Positions 32,546 to 41,265 of a DNA stretch of 64,000 nucleotides are shown here, piece by piece. Where the stretch lies: NCBI RefSeq assembly GCF_031457455.1, contig NZ_JAVDWU010000005.1, positions 1 to 64,000 on the forward strand. The letters are read 5' to 3'. Positions within the stretch are counted from its first letter, which is position 1. The number at the start of each line of letters is the position of its first letter. Origin of the DNA: Hydrogenophaga palleronii_A. Lineage in GTDB: Bacteria > Pseudomonadota > Gammaproteobacteria > Burkholderiales > Burkholderiaceae_C. Position numbers and translations under genes: made by a program. Below the pieces are notes generated by a model that was not told the origin of the DNA, did no database searches, and saw only the letters and a list, made by a program, of their open reading frames with translations.

Positions 32546-33007
32546 CTAGGGGCCCGTCGCCGCATCGTCGTCGTCTTCCTCGGCATCCTCGCCCTCGCCC
32601 TCGCCCTCGCCCTCGTCCTCGAACAGCGCATCGCTGGTGTCAGTGTCTTCAATGAATGCCACATCGGCGTCTTCGTCCGCCTCTTCCATGACTTCGGGGT
32701 TGATCACCTGATCAACGCCGATGTCCCAACCATCCGGTTTGCCACCATCGGCACCCGCGCTGCGGCGCTCGCCGGTGCCAGCGGCGTCGTCTGCGGAGTC
32801 CAGCGTCTCGGGTGAGGGGCCCAAGGGAGGCTGTTCGTCGCGGAGTGCGACGTCCGTGGGCAGGGCAGGGTCGCCGCCCGTGCTGTCGGAAATACCCATC
32901 ATGTCGCTGCCGCTGTCGGAGGAGTCCCCCGGGCCCAGGGAAGCGGTGTCGCGGCCTGCGGGTTCCTCACTTGCTCGGCTGGCTCCTTGAATGCTACTGC
33001 GTGGCAT
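32546..33007 (-). CDS. Acidic disordered protein with a Gly-Glu hexamer repeat
   Basis: A 153-residue, very acidic protein without hydrophobic core. Its C-terminal third is almost all Asp and Glu, and contains a DEGEGEGEGED run encoded by a tandem hexanucleotide array at about 32580-32611 (plus-strand unit GCCCTC). GKPDGWDIGVDQVINPE in the middle is the most structured-looking part. A good AGGAAA ribosome binding site is present. The gene is alone on the minus strand, 268 bases upstream of the 63-residue gene. Function is unknown. Confidence 0.65.
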   Translation of the reverse strand: MPRSSIQGASRASEEPAGRDTASLGPGDSSDSGSDMMGISDSTGGDPALPTDVALRDEQPPLGPSPETLDSADDAAGTGERRSAGADGGKPDGWDIGVDQVINPEVMEEADEDADVAFIEDTDTSDALFEDEGEGEGEGEDAEEDDDDAATGP

Positions 33008-33168
33008 GGTGTTTCCTTTCTGGTCTTCGGGTCAAAGCGCCCAAGGGGCTGGCCGCTGATTCGAAGCGCCGGCTGGCCCGTCGGTTGTACCCTTTACGCA
33101 CGTTGGCGAGTGCGTCCTTCACATCGGCAAGGGCCATGCCCGGCGGCCGGGCCCCGGGCGCCGGCATG

Positions 33169-34260
33169 CTACTGGCGGGCGTCCTGTGGTTGCTCGCCCT
33201 GTGGTTCTTCCGCGTGCCGCCCGTGGTTGGGGTCGTGCTCCAGCAACCGCGCCAGCCAGCGGGTGGACTTGCCATACTTGCAGAAGATGACGAAGCCGAC
33301 CGTGATCGGGATGCCCATCAATGCCCCGGGAATGCCCCAGATCCAGCCCCAGAAGATCACGGAAAGAAACAGGACAAAGGGCGATACCGACAGGATGCGT
33401 CCTTCCATTCGGGGATCGACATAATTGCCCAGAAAGAGCTGAATGCAGGTCAGCCCGGCCAGCACGGTGAACCCCATCCAGGGCTCAGGGTGCAGGAGGG
33501 CAATCAGCACCGGAGGCACCACGGCCACGATGGAGCCCAACATGGGGATGAAGTTGAGCAAGAAGGTCAGCATCCCCCAGACGCCGGCGAACTCCAGGCC
33601 CACGGCCCATGTGAAGACCCATGTCGCCAACCCGGTCAAGGCACTGATCACCGTGCGCACCAGCATGTAGCGACTCATCACGCTGGCCCATTCCTGGGTC
33701 GCATCGAGCACCAGCCTCGCCGTGGCGGGGCGCAGAGCGCCCCGCACCCGGTCGGCCAGGCCACGGCTTTCGATCAGCCCCAACACCAGGAAGGTGGCGG
33801 TCAGAACGATCAGACCGAGCAGGCCATAGACGCTTCTGAAGACGCTCGGCACCCAGCCCACCAGCCAGTCGACCACAGCCTCCACTTCGAAATTCTTTTC
33901 CGGACCCGGAACGGCCTCTTGCAAGTCGGCCAGACGGTTGCGCCACTGAGTAAGCAAACGATCGAGCTGGGGGCCGTACTCAGGTGCCTGCGTCACCACT
34001 GCCTGCCCCAACCAGTAGAGCAGCAACAGGAACAGGCCCGTGACGCAGCCCACAGCCAGCAGTGTGAGCAGATTGGCCGGCCCGGTACGCATGCCGCGTG
34101 CCTGCAATTTCCGCTGCAGTGGAAGCGCCAACATCAGCGTGAAGCCTGCCAGGGCGACCGGTACGCTGACCACCACGGTCAGGCGCATCACCGTCACCGC
34201 CAGCACGAACAGGAAAACGACGAGCGCGATGCGAAGAAGGCGGCTGGTAAGGTCAGGCAT
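33169..34260 (-). CDS. AI-2E family transporter (PerM/TqsA superfamily)
   Basis: A 363-residue inner-membrane protein. The pattern fits the family: two to three N-terminal hydrophobic segments, a central soluble stretch (about 95-150), then about five segments including the LLNFIPMLGSIVAVVPPVLIAL region and the SPFVLFLSVIFWGWIWG segment. Members export autoinducer 2, sodium or other solutes. The C-terminus is a hydrophilic tail with Glu and Gln. It is monocistronic. The substrate cannot be read from sequence. Confidence 0.9.
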   Translation of the reverse strand: MPDLTSRLLRIALVVFLFVLAVTVMRLTVVVSVPVALAGFTLMLALPLQRKLQARGMRTGPANLLTLLAVGCVTGLFLLLLYWLGQAVVTQAPEYGPQLDRLLTQWRNRLADLQEAVPGPEKNFEVEAVVDWLVGWVPSVFRSVYGLLGLIVLTATFLVLGLIESRGLADRVRGALRPATARLVLDATQEWASVMSRYMLVRTVISALTGLATWVFTWAVGLEFAGVWGMLTFLLNFIPMLGSIVAVVPPVLIALLHPEPWMGFTVLAGLTCIQLFLGNYVDPRMEGRILSVSPFVLFLSVIFWGWIWGIPGALMGIPITVGFVIFCKYGKSTRWLARLLEHDPNHGRHAEEPQGEQPQDARQ

Positions 34261-34691
34261 GGCGTGCTGTGCGGTGGGGCGGGATGTGGGTCGTCAGCTG
34301 CCATGCGCCGTCCTGGCAATCTCCGTGCCCAGTCCCACGCAGCCTCCTTGGGTTGACGCTTACAGCCGCTTCGCATGTTCATCACGCATGTGCCGCCCTT
34401 CGCCGACCCGCATCGTGGCACCGACGCTGTCCTGGCACGCCAGGATCTCGATGGCGAGCAGCCGGTCGGCGGTCGCGACAATCATTGAGCCGGAAAGAAA
34501 TGCGTCGAGCAGGGGATGGCGCCAGTCAACTCAGCGCGCTCCCTGGCCCTGATTCATGCTTTGCTGCGCCGTGTTCATGGCGGGGTCGCGGCAATTGGCG
34601 TACCCATCCCGCCGACAGCGGCTTCAGGGGAAAGAAAACAGGGCTGAAGTTCTGCGGTCCAGCCTTGGTGCTGCGGGTGTTGCGCGGGGGG
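34261..34691. other. Intergenic region before the exopolysaccharide cluster end
   Basis: About 430 bases separate the 3' end of the exopolysaccharide cluster from the AI-2E family gene. A minus-strand frame of 41 codons with ATG at 34485 and stop at 34360 exists (MIVATADRL...), without a clear ribosome binding site; I do not call it a gene. No terminator hairpin for the polysaccharide operon was found by eye. Confidence 0.35.
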
Positions 34692-37142
34692 CTATGCGCT
34701 GGCGGCGGAAGAGGGCCCCAGCGTGGGCTCGATCCGAGGCCCGTCCGTCAGCGGGACGGGGTGCATGCCCGGCGCCGGGTACGGCCTGTCGGCGCGGGGA
34801 GCGTACGCGTCGCCGTAGCCATAACCGTAGCCGCCGTAATAGGCCGCGTAGCTGTAGGTGCCGGCGTGCTCTTTTCGAGCGTGCGTGAGCACGATGCCCA
34901 TGGGTACCAGGCCCGCATTGCGCAGGCGACGCAGTGCGTCGTGGATGGTGTCCTTGCGCGTACCGCCCGCCTTCACGGCAAACACGATGTTCTCGATCTG
35001 GTTGCCCAGCACGATGGCATCGGCGAGCCCCAACAGCGGAGGCCCGTCGATCACGATCTGGGTGTAGCCCATGTCCTGCGCCTTCTCCAGCAGCAGGCTC
35101 AGCTTGGAACCCATCAGCAGCTCCACCGGATCGGGTGGAACCGGGCCCGCCGTGATGACGGACAGATTGGGAATCGAGGTTTCCTGGATCAATCCGTCGC
35201 TGCTGCGGTCGCTGCGAAGCAGGTTGGACAGGCCACGCTCGTTGGAGACCTGGAGCATCTGGTGCAGACCACCTTTGCGCATGTCGGCGTCGATCAGCAG
35301 CACCTTTTGGCCCAGCTGGGCGAAGTTGATGGCCAGCGCAAGCGCCGTGGTGGTCTTGCCCTCGCCTTTGCCACAGCTTGTCACCATGAAACGCTGGGGC
35401 GCGCCACCGGCCGTGCTGAACTGCAGCGCCGTGCGGATGGAACGGTAGGCTTCGGCAAAGATGCTGCGGGGATCGCGGTGCGCCAGCATGGCGACGGCGT
35501 TGTTGCGCACCCCCATCTGGCTGGTGTACGGGATCAGGCCCAGCAGGGGCAGGCGGTAGCGGCTTTCGATCTCATTGGCGTTCTTCACGGAGTCGTCCAT
35601 CTGCTCGCGCACCAGCGCCGCCAGCATGCCCAGGAACAGGCCCAGCATCACACCCAGGCCGATATTGACCTTGGTGTTGGGTTTGGCTGGAAACAGCGGC
35701 ACCTTCGCTTCGTCCACGATGCTCACGTTGTTGGTGGTGATGCCCGCTGTCACGCTCACCTCCTTCAGACGCTGCAGCAGGCTGTCATACACCTGTCGGT
35801 TGGAGTCCAGTTCGCGGCTCAGCAGGTTCATGTCAACGCTGCGGTCCTGCACGGTGAGAACCTCGCTGCGGGTACTGGCCACCCGGGCCTTGAGCTGCTC
35901 TTCGGCATTTTTGGCAGAGATGTATTGGCCGCGCACGCTGTTCAGGATATTGCCAATTTCCTTCTTGATGTGTCCCTCCAGATCGGCAATCTGGGCCCGT
36001 GCCTGCACCATGGTGGGGTAGTCGGGTTTGTAGACGGCCAGGTCCCTGGCGTATTCGGCCTCCAGTTGAGCGCGCTGTACCTTGTAGGAGCGAATGGCTT
36101 CGTTGCTCACCGCCTGAGGCGCGCTTTCAGGGTCGAGCTTCACCTGGTTGTACAACGTCTCGGCCCTGATGCGGTCTTGCTCCGCCTTGGCCAGCGCAGC
36201 CGAAAAGTCCACGAAAGTCTGGGTGGCCGCGCTGCCTTTTTCGCCCAGGTTCAGGATCTCGTTTTTCTTCGCGTAGTCGTTGATGACGCGCTCGCTTTCT
36301 TCCAGCTTGGCCTTGGTCTGGCGGATCTGCTCCTCCAGGTACTGGCGCGCGTAGAGTGACGATCCCACCTTGCGTTCGATGTTGCTGGCAATGAAGGCCT
36401 TGGCCGTGGCGTTGGCAATGCGCGCGGCCTGCTCCGGGTCGGGGTTGAGCACCCCGACCCTGACCAGACGCGAATTGCGAACGGGCTCCACCCGGAGGCC
36501 TTGTTCAAACCGTGCCAAGGCATCCGTTCGGCTGATGGCACCCGTTTCGGCCGCGGGTGTCGTCAGCCGCGCGCGCGCGTTGCCCCACCATTGGAGCGTC
36601 TTCGTCAATGCCTGGTCCACGGGTGCGATGCCGGTCCAGTCGACGGCGACGCTGGTGCCGGGTTCGTCGGGCGAGGCGGCGGAGGCAGCGGCAGACGCAT
36701 CGACGGGCGTGGCGGGTTGGTACAGGCCCATTTCATCGATCACCCGCTCTGCCAGGCTGCGGCTCTTGATCAACGCGATTTGCGTGCTGAACCGCAATTG
36801 TTCGGTCAGTGGGGCCTCGTCAACCTCCACTTCGGTGTTGAAGCCCACCACCTTCTGCGCGGTGCGGTCGATCTGCAGCAACGCCGAGCTGTAGTACTGC
36901 GGGGTGGTTCGCATCGTGTACACCACGGCGGCCACGGTGCACAGCGTGGTGATGACCACGATGGTCCACTTGTGTTTGACCAGGGCGCGCCAGATGGTCT
37001 TGAGGTCGATACGTTCATCGGCCAGTGCCACGGTTTCGCCCCGGGGCAGCATCTGCGGTGAAGGGGCACGATCCCGGCGCAGGGCCAGCGCGCCCCGGGG
37101 GCCGGGAACGGCTGGATATGGGTGTGTGTCGTTGGAGGACAT
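34692..37142 (-). CDS. Exopolysaccharide co-polymerase/tyrosine autokinase (Wzc type)
   Basis: An 816-residue fusion of chain-length determinant and bacterial tyrosine kinase. An N-terminal Wzz domain with two membrane segments (near residues 60-85 and 490-510) holds a long periplasmic coiled-coil region. The kinase has Walker A SCGKGEGKTT (about residue 590) and Walker A' LLIDADMRKGG. The C-terminal tail has a cluster of about nine tyrosines (TYSYAAYYGGYGYGYGDAY), the site of autophosphorylation. It is the last gene of the cluster, 16 bases after the Wza-like gene, and should control polymer length and export. Confidence 0.94.
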   Translation of the reverse strand: MSSNDTHPYPAVPGPRGALALRRDRAPSPQMLPRGETVALADERIDLKTIWRALVKHKWTIVVITTLCTVAAVVYTMRTTPQYYSSALLQIDRTAQKVVGFNTEVEVDEAPLTEQLRFSTQIALIKSRSLAERVIDEMGLYQPATPVDASAAASAASPDEPGTSVAVDWTGIAPVDQALTKTLQWWGNARARLTTPAAETGAISRTDALARFEQGLRVEPVRNSRLVRVGVLNPDPEQAARIANATAKAFIASNIERKVGSSLYARQYLEEQIRQTKAKLEESERVINDYAKKNEILNLGEKGSAATQTFVDFSAALAKAEQDRIRAETLYNQVKLDPESAPQAVSNEAIRSYKVQRAQLEAEYARDLAVYKPDYPTMVQARAQIADLEGHIKKEIGNILNSVRGQYISAKNAEEQLKARVASTRSEVLTVQDRSVDMNLLSRELDSNRQVYDSLLQRLKEVSVTAGITTNNVSIVDEAKVPLFPAKPNTKVNIGLGVMLGLFLGMLAALVREQMDDSVKNANEIESRYRLPLLGLIPYTSQMGVRNNAVAMLAHRDPRSIFAEAYRSIRTALQFSTAGGAPQRFMVTSCGKGEGKTTTALALAINFAQLGQKVLLIDADMRKGGLHQMLQVSNERGLSNLLRSDRSSDGLIQETSIPNLSVITAGPVPPDPVELLMGSKLSLLLEKAQDMGYTQIVIDGPPLLGLADAIVLGNQIENIVFAVKAGGTRKDTIHDALRRLRNAGLVPMGIVLTHARKEHAGTYSYAAYYGGYGYGYGDAYAPRADRPYPAPGMHPVPLTDGPRIEPTLGPSSAASA

Positions 37143-37158
37143 GGCGATTGACTCTGTA

Positions 37159-37980
37159 TCAGCGGAAGGGGTTGAGCGTGTCCAGGATGTCGCGGAAGAG
37201 CGAATCCCTGAGGGCGGCACGCCGGGCGTTGCGCTGGACCACGATCACATCGTCCGAGCGGATGTCCGGGTCGGCTTCCTGGCCGGCCCGCACCTTGTCG
37301 AGGTCGTAGGTGAACTGTTCGCGCTGAGCGCCAGTGCCGCCGCGGTAGACCACGATCTGGTTGATGTCGGCGTAGGGCGCGAAGCCGCCCGACAGGGCCA
37401 GCGCCCGCAGCAGCGTGAGCTGCCCCGTCACGGGATAGATGCCCGGCCGGGTCACGGCACCCTCGATGGCGACGCGCTGGGTGGTGAATTCCTTGATGAA
37501 AAGCGACACCTGCGGGTTGCGCAGGTACTTTTCCTGGTATTTGGCGGCGATCTGTTGTTCTGCTGCCTGGGCTGTGAGCCCCGCCACCTGCACCGGGCCA
37601 ATGAGCGGCAGCGACACCTCGCCCGACGCGTTCACACGCACGTCGCGCAGCATGTCGGGCACGCCGAACACGTTGAACTCGATCAGGTCGTTGGGCGCAA
37701 TGCGGTAGTCCGGGCCCACCGTGGTCACCGCGTTCTGGGAGGGTGCTGCGCCCGCGGCGTCCAGCGAAGCGCCGGCGGTCACGGCATGGGCGGCCGTGGG
37801 GTTCACCGGCCCGGGCGCGGGGGGCGCCTGCTCGGGAGCCATCTGTATCGTGCCCACGGGCTCAACCCCGGTGGCGTGGGTGGCCATCTGCGCGTGTAGC
37901 GGCCAGGCGGCCACCGCCGCCATCAAGCCGATGCCCCAAGGCGTCCATGGCAGGCAGTTGATGATGGGTTTCTGGTACAT
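37159..37980 (-). CDS. Polysaccharide export outer-membrane protein (Wza type)
   Basis: A 273-residue export protein. It has a signal peptide (cleavage likely after LHA), a Poly_export domain (about 95-180; YRIAPNDLIEFNVFGVPDM) and a SLBB domain (about 180-250; VAIEGAVTRPGIYPV). It lacks an obvious lipobox and is shorter than E. coli Wza (379 residues), as in many Burkholderiales clusters. The ribosome binding site AGGAGTG is strong. With the Wzc-type partner it should form the trans-envelope export channel. Confidence 0.92.
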   Translation of the reverse strand: MYQKPIINCLPWTPWGIGLMAAVAAWPLHAQMATHATGVEPVGTIQMAPEQAPPAPGPVNPTAAHAVTAGASLDAAGAAPSQNAVTTVGPDYRIAPNDLIEFNVFGVPDMLRDVRVNASGEVSLPLIGPVQVAGLTAQAAEQQIAAKYQEKYLRNPQVSLFIKEFTTQRVAIEGAVTRPGIYPVTGQLTLLRALALSGGFAPYADINQIVVYRGGTGAQREQFTYDLDKVRAGQEADPDIRSDDVIVVQRNARRAALRDSLFRDILDTLNPFR

Positions 37981-38024
37981 ATGGCACTCCTTTACGGCCC
38001 TGAGGCGGGCCTTTAAATACCGTC

Positions 38025-39305
38025 TCACTTCAATGGCTCTTGCGCGTGGAGCAACTGGCTGGGCGCAGGTTCACCTTGCACCAGGGCCATCAACTGCATC
38101 TCGAAGCGGCGCAGGATCACATCCTGGCTCAGCTCGGCTTCGGCATGGCGGCGGCCGTTGGCGCCGAGTCTGTTGCGCCATGCCGGGTCCGCCGCCAGTG
38201 CCCGCAGCGCATCGGCCATGGCGGCCGGGTTCTCCGGTGGCACCACCAATCCACAGGCCGCGTCCTGGGTCACCACACGACACAGCTCGGTGTCGGGCAT
38301 CGCAGTGGCCAGCACCGCGCGCCCGCTGGCCAGCATGCCGGTGAGCTTGGAGGGCATCACCAGATCGGCAGCATCAGCCCGCTGGGGCAACAAGTGCACA
38401 TCGGCCAGGCCCAGCCAGTCGCTGAGCCGCTCCAGCGGCTGCAGATCCAGGAAGCGCACGTTGGTCAGGCCAGCGCAGCGTGCCTGCAGGTCGTCCCGCC
38501 CGGAGCCGTTGCCGCCAAACACCAGCTGGATGCGGGGTTCGTCCTGCAGCAGGCGGGCCACTTCAGCGAGTGTTTCCAGCCCCTGCTTGTTGCCCATGTT
38601 GCCGGAATACAGGGCCACCACGGCGTCCGGCGCCAGGCCCAGTTCATCGCGGTAGGGACTGGGCGCGACCAGTGGAGTGATGCCGCTGATGTCCACCCAG
38701 TTGGGAAAGTGCAGCACACGCTCGGTGTCCACGCCCTTGGACACGGCACGGTCCACCATGCGGCCGGAAATGGTGGACACGCGGTCAAACCGGCGCATCA
38801 GCCAGCGCTCGGCCCGCTGTACCCAGCGACGCAGCGTGGCGCCCTTGATCAGGCCCAGGTCAAAGGCGGCGTCGACTTCGTAGTCCTGAATGTGCAGCCA
38901 GCTTTTGGCGCCGCGCAGGGACGCAAACGCCACGGCGGCGGGCGCGCACATCAGGGGCGGCTCCACCACCCACACCACGTCGGGCTTCCAGCGCCATTGC
39001 GCCAGCAGCACCGGCAGGCTGCTGAGCGCGAAGCTGCCGAGGTGCAGCAAGCGCTTGAGACCACCAGGGCGCTGCGGCACCCACAGCGGCGCACGCGTCA
39101 CCCGCACGCCCTGCCAGGCCTCGGTGCGGTAGTGGCGGGCGCTGTAGCCGGCGCCCACCTTCCAGGCGGGGTAGTAGGGCGGTGCCGTGATCACGCGGAC
39201 CTCATGCCCCGCGCTGGCCAGCCACTGCGCCATTTCGCCGGTGTATTTGCCGATGCCGGTGAGCTCGGGGGCGAAGTTGATGCCGTAGAAGAGGAATTTC
39301 ATCAT
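38025..39305 (-). CDS. WcaI-like family 4 glycosyltransferase
   Basis: A 426-residue GT4 glycosyltransferase of the colanic-acid WcaI type. FLFYGINFAPELTGIGKYTGEMA at the start is diagnostic of this group. The C-terminal Rossmann domain has the nucleotide-sugar motif region with YSGNMGNKQGLE and PSKLTGMLASGR. It is likely to transfer fucose or another sugar onto the growing lipid-linked repeat unit. It overlaps the preceding GH16-like gene (ATGATGA) and is 44 bases from the Wza gene. Confidence 0.92.
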   Translation of the reverse strand: MMKFLFYGINFAPELTGIGKYTGEMAQWLASAGHEVRVITAPPYYPAWKVGAGYSARHYRTEAWQGVRVTRAPLWVPQRPGGLKRLLHLGSFALSSLPVLLAQWRWKPDVVWVVEPPLMCAPAAVAFASLRGAKSWLHIQDYEVDAAFDLGLIKGATLRRWVQRAERWLMRRFDRVSTISGRMVDRAVSKGVDTERVLHFPNWVDISGITPLVAPSPYRDELGLAPDAVVALYSGNMGNKQGLETLAEVARLLQDEPRIQLVFGGNGSGRDDLQARCAGLTNVRFLDLQPLERLSDWLGLADVHLLPQRADAADLVMPSKLTGMLASGRAVLATAMPDTELCRVVTQDAACGLVVPPENPAAMADALRALAADPAWRNRLGANGRRHAEAELSQDVILRRFEMQLMALVQGEPAPSQLLHAQEPLK

Positions 39306-40249
39306 TGGCCTTTCGGTGGGGGGGAGTCAATGGGATCTGCCGTACCGGCCCGCGCGGCGCTGCCCACATAGGCGCGAACGCCCATGAACTTCATGTGGTA
39401 GTCGCTGATGTTGCGATGGCTTTGTGCGGAAACGATCAGGTAGAAGTTCTGGCGCCGGGCAACCTCGGGGACAGCAGGGGGTCCCGCTTCCAGCACCTGC
39501 TGCCCGTTCACCCACCACCTGACGGTCAGGGTGGCGGGATCGTACGAGACGCCGAAGACATTGGGCTGGGTGCGGTCCAGCGGCACCTTCGACGTCGGGT
39601 TGGGGTTCTGGATCTTTCTGTAGTTGGGATGGATGCCAGACCATGAGATGGCCGTGTGGTGGCTGCCCGGACCAAAGCCGCCTTCGTCGATGTCCAGTTC
39701 GAACCAGCGCTCGAACCGCTTGGGGTCTGGTGGGTACACGTCCTCCAGGCGCAGGTTGTGTTCGATTGGCAGGAGCCAGATGGCCGGAAAGTTGTCGGGG
39801 TGGTTGGAGGACGTGGTGGTCTGCGCTTCGATGTAGAAGGGCCGCGCCCCGCTGAGCAGAGGGAACTGTCCGGGGTACGAGGTCATCTTCACCGTGGCCA
39901 CCACGCCGCCCCGCTTGAGGATCAGGCCATCGGGTGCCTGCTCGTAGAGGCTTCGGGATCTGGGCTGGGTGAAGTACAGACCGTTGTAGTACTTGCGGAT
40001 CTCGGCCCTTCCGGTGAAGTCCACGTCCTCGATCTTTGGACAGTCCAAGATGACGAGTTGATGTGCACCCACCTGTGCAGCGCCCGGGGGTGTCGAGGAA
40101 TCGGTACAAATCATCTGCCCACTGGCGCCGGAGCTGGAGGAACTGCCACCACCACATGCGGGCGCGGCCAGGCACACGGCCGCCAGGGCCAGCCAGGCGG
40201 TCGGCGCCTTGGTTTGGGGGGTGGTTCGGTTATGGATTTGAGTGCGCAT
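39302..40249 (-). CDS. GH16-like lipoprotein of the exopolysaccharide cluster
   Basis: A 315-residue secreted lipoprotein. The signal ends near APAC followed by a Gly/Ser linker, typical for Burkholderiales lipoproteins. The core has the GH16 catalytic pattern: E184-L-D186-I-D-E189 in WFELDIDEGG, preceded by a lectin-like SNHPDNFPAIWLLP strand set. Such enzymes cut beta-linked polysaccharides, so it could trim or release the polymer made by this cluster. A strong AAGGAGGT ribosome binding site precedes the start. The glycoside specificity is not known. Confidence 0.78.
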   Translation of the reverse strand: MRTQIHNRTTPQTKAPTAWLALAAVCLAAPACGGGSSSSSGASGQMICTDSSTPPGAAQVGAHQLVILDCPKIEDVDFTGRAEIRKYYNGLYFTQPRSRSLYEQAPDGLILKRGGVVATVKMTSYPGQFPLLSGARPFYIEAQTTTSSNHPDNFPAIWLLPIEHNLRLEDVYPPDPKRFERWFELDIDEGGFGPGSHHTAISWSGIHPNYRKIQNPNPTSKVPLDRTQPNVFGVSYDPATLTVRWWVNGQQVLEAGPPAVPEVARRQNFYLIVSAQSHRNISDYHMKFMGVRAYVGSAARAGTADPIDSPPPKGQ

Positions 40250-40283
40250 GAAATACCTCCTTGCCTTGTTGTTTTGAGCGGGT

Positions 40284-41255
40284 TCACACCCGGGGTGCGA
40301 GGCGGTCTTTGCTGACTTCCGCCACCGACAGTGCTTCGGTCTGTACCGCCAGCCGGAGGCCGGTCAGCTGGCTCAGTTCGGCGCAGATGTCGGCCTTGTC
40401 GCTGAGGTGGGCCACGGCCCGTTCAAGCTCCATGAGCCTGGCGCCCACCAGGAAGCGGTACCAGAAGCCCTGCAGAAAGTGGTAAACCAAGCCGCTGCGG
40501 CCATCCAGAAAACCCAGTTGGAAGACATAGCGCCACAGGAAATACAGCGGGGCGCTGACGGTGAAGGGAATGCGGTTGTAGAGACGCTCCTTGACCCAGC
40601 GCTTGAATGAGGCCTGGGCTGAGGTGCTCCGCGCGTTGAGCGCTTGGTCCCGCGCAAACAGACCGAGCCGTTGGCTCAGCACCTCAATGGCTTCGCGCGT
40701 GGCGTACTTGTTGTGTTTGTCGGTGAAATAGCTCAGGTCACCCAGGTTGTGGTCGGCGAATCCGCCGTTGAACGTCACGGTGCGTCCGCCCTTGACCAGC
40801 ATGTGTTCGTCCATCCAGCGGTCCTCCACGCGGCCATGCCCATGGCGCCACAGGCGCAGCATCACCAACGGGTAGCGCCCGCCATGACGCACCCAGCGGT
40901 CCATGAAGATGTGCTTGCGTTTGAGGTTCACGCCCACCACATCGGCCGCCAACCGGGGCAGCTTCTCGGTGATCTCGCGGGCCAGGTCGGGTTCGATGAT
41001 TTCATCGGCGTCCAGGCGAAGCACCCAGCCGCCATGGATGTCGAGGTGGTCGATGGCCCACTGAAGCTGCTTCGCCTGGTTGACGAAGGGGTTGGTGTGA
41101 ACCTCGGCCCCCAGCCGTCTCGCAATCTCGTCGGTGCCGTCGGTGGAGCCGGAATCCACCACGCAGATCCGTTCAGCCAGCGGCTGGATGGACCGGATGG
41201 CCCGCGCAATGTGGCGGGCCTCGTTGTAGGTCAGGATGATCGCGGTGATGCTCAT
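40284..41255 (-). CDS. Family 2 glycosyltransferase (WaaE-like)
   Basis: A 323-residue GT2 enzyme with an A-fold catalytic domain. AIILTYNEARHI starts the nucleotide-binding fold; the metal-binding acid motif is LDADE near residue 98, and VVDSGSTDGT lies before it. The C-terminal part (about 230-300) has hydrophobic segments that can lie on the membrane. WaaE/KdtX-type enzymes add glucose or heptose to lipid-linked acceptors; here it would add a sugar to the repeat unit. The start at 41255 fits the family. Confidence 0.92.
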   Translation of the reverse strand: MSITAIILTYNEARHIARAIRSIQPLAERICVVDSGSTDGTDEIARRLGAEVHTNPFVNQAKQLQWAIDHLDIHGGWVLRLDADEIIEPDLAREITEKLPRLAADVVGVNLKRKHIFMDRWVRHGGRYPLVMLRLWRHGHGRVEDRWMDEHMLVKGGRTVTFNGGFADHNLGDLSYFTDKHNKYATREAIEVLSQRLGLFARDQALNARSTSAQASFKRWVKERLYNRIPFTVSAPLYFLWRYVFQLGFLDGRSGLVYHFLQGFWYRFLVGARLMELERAVAHLSDKADICAELSQLTGLRLAVQTEALSVAEVSKDRLAPRV

Positions 41256-41265
41256 CAATGTCGTC

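Noticed and set aside
32580..32611. CRISPR-like array
   Set aside because: The repeat is a six-base coding microsatellite without spacers; no CRISPR array or cas gene was found anywhere in the window.
34269..36359. Plus-strand open frame of 696 codons opposite the Wzc-type gene
   Set aside because: It is antisense to a well-supported kinase; no motif, no ribosome binding site.
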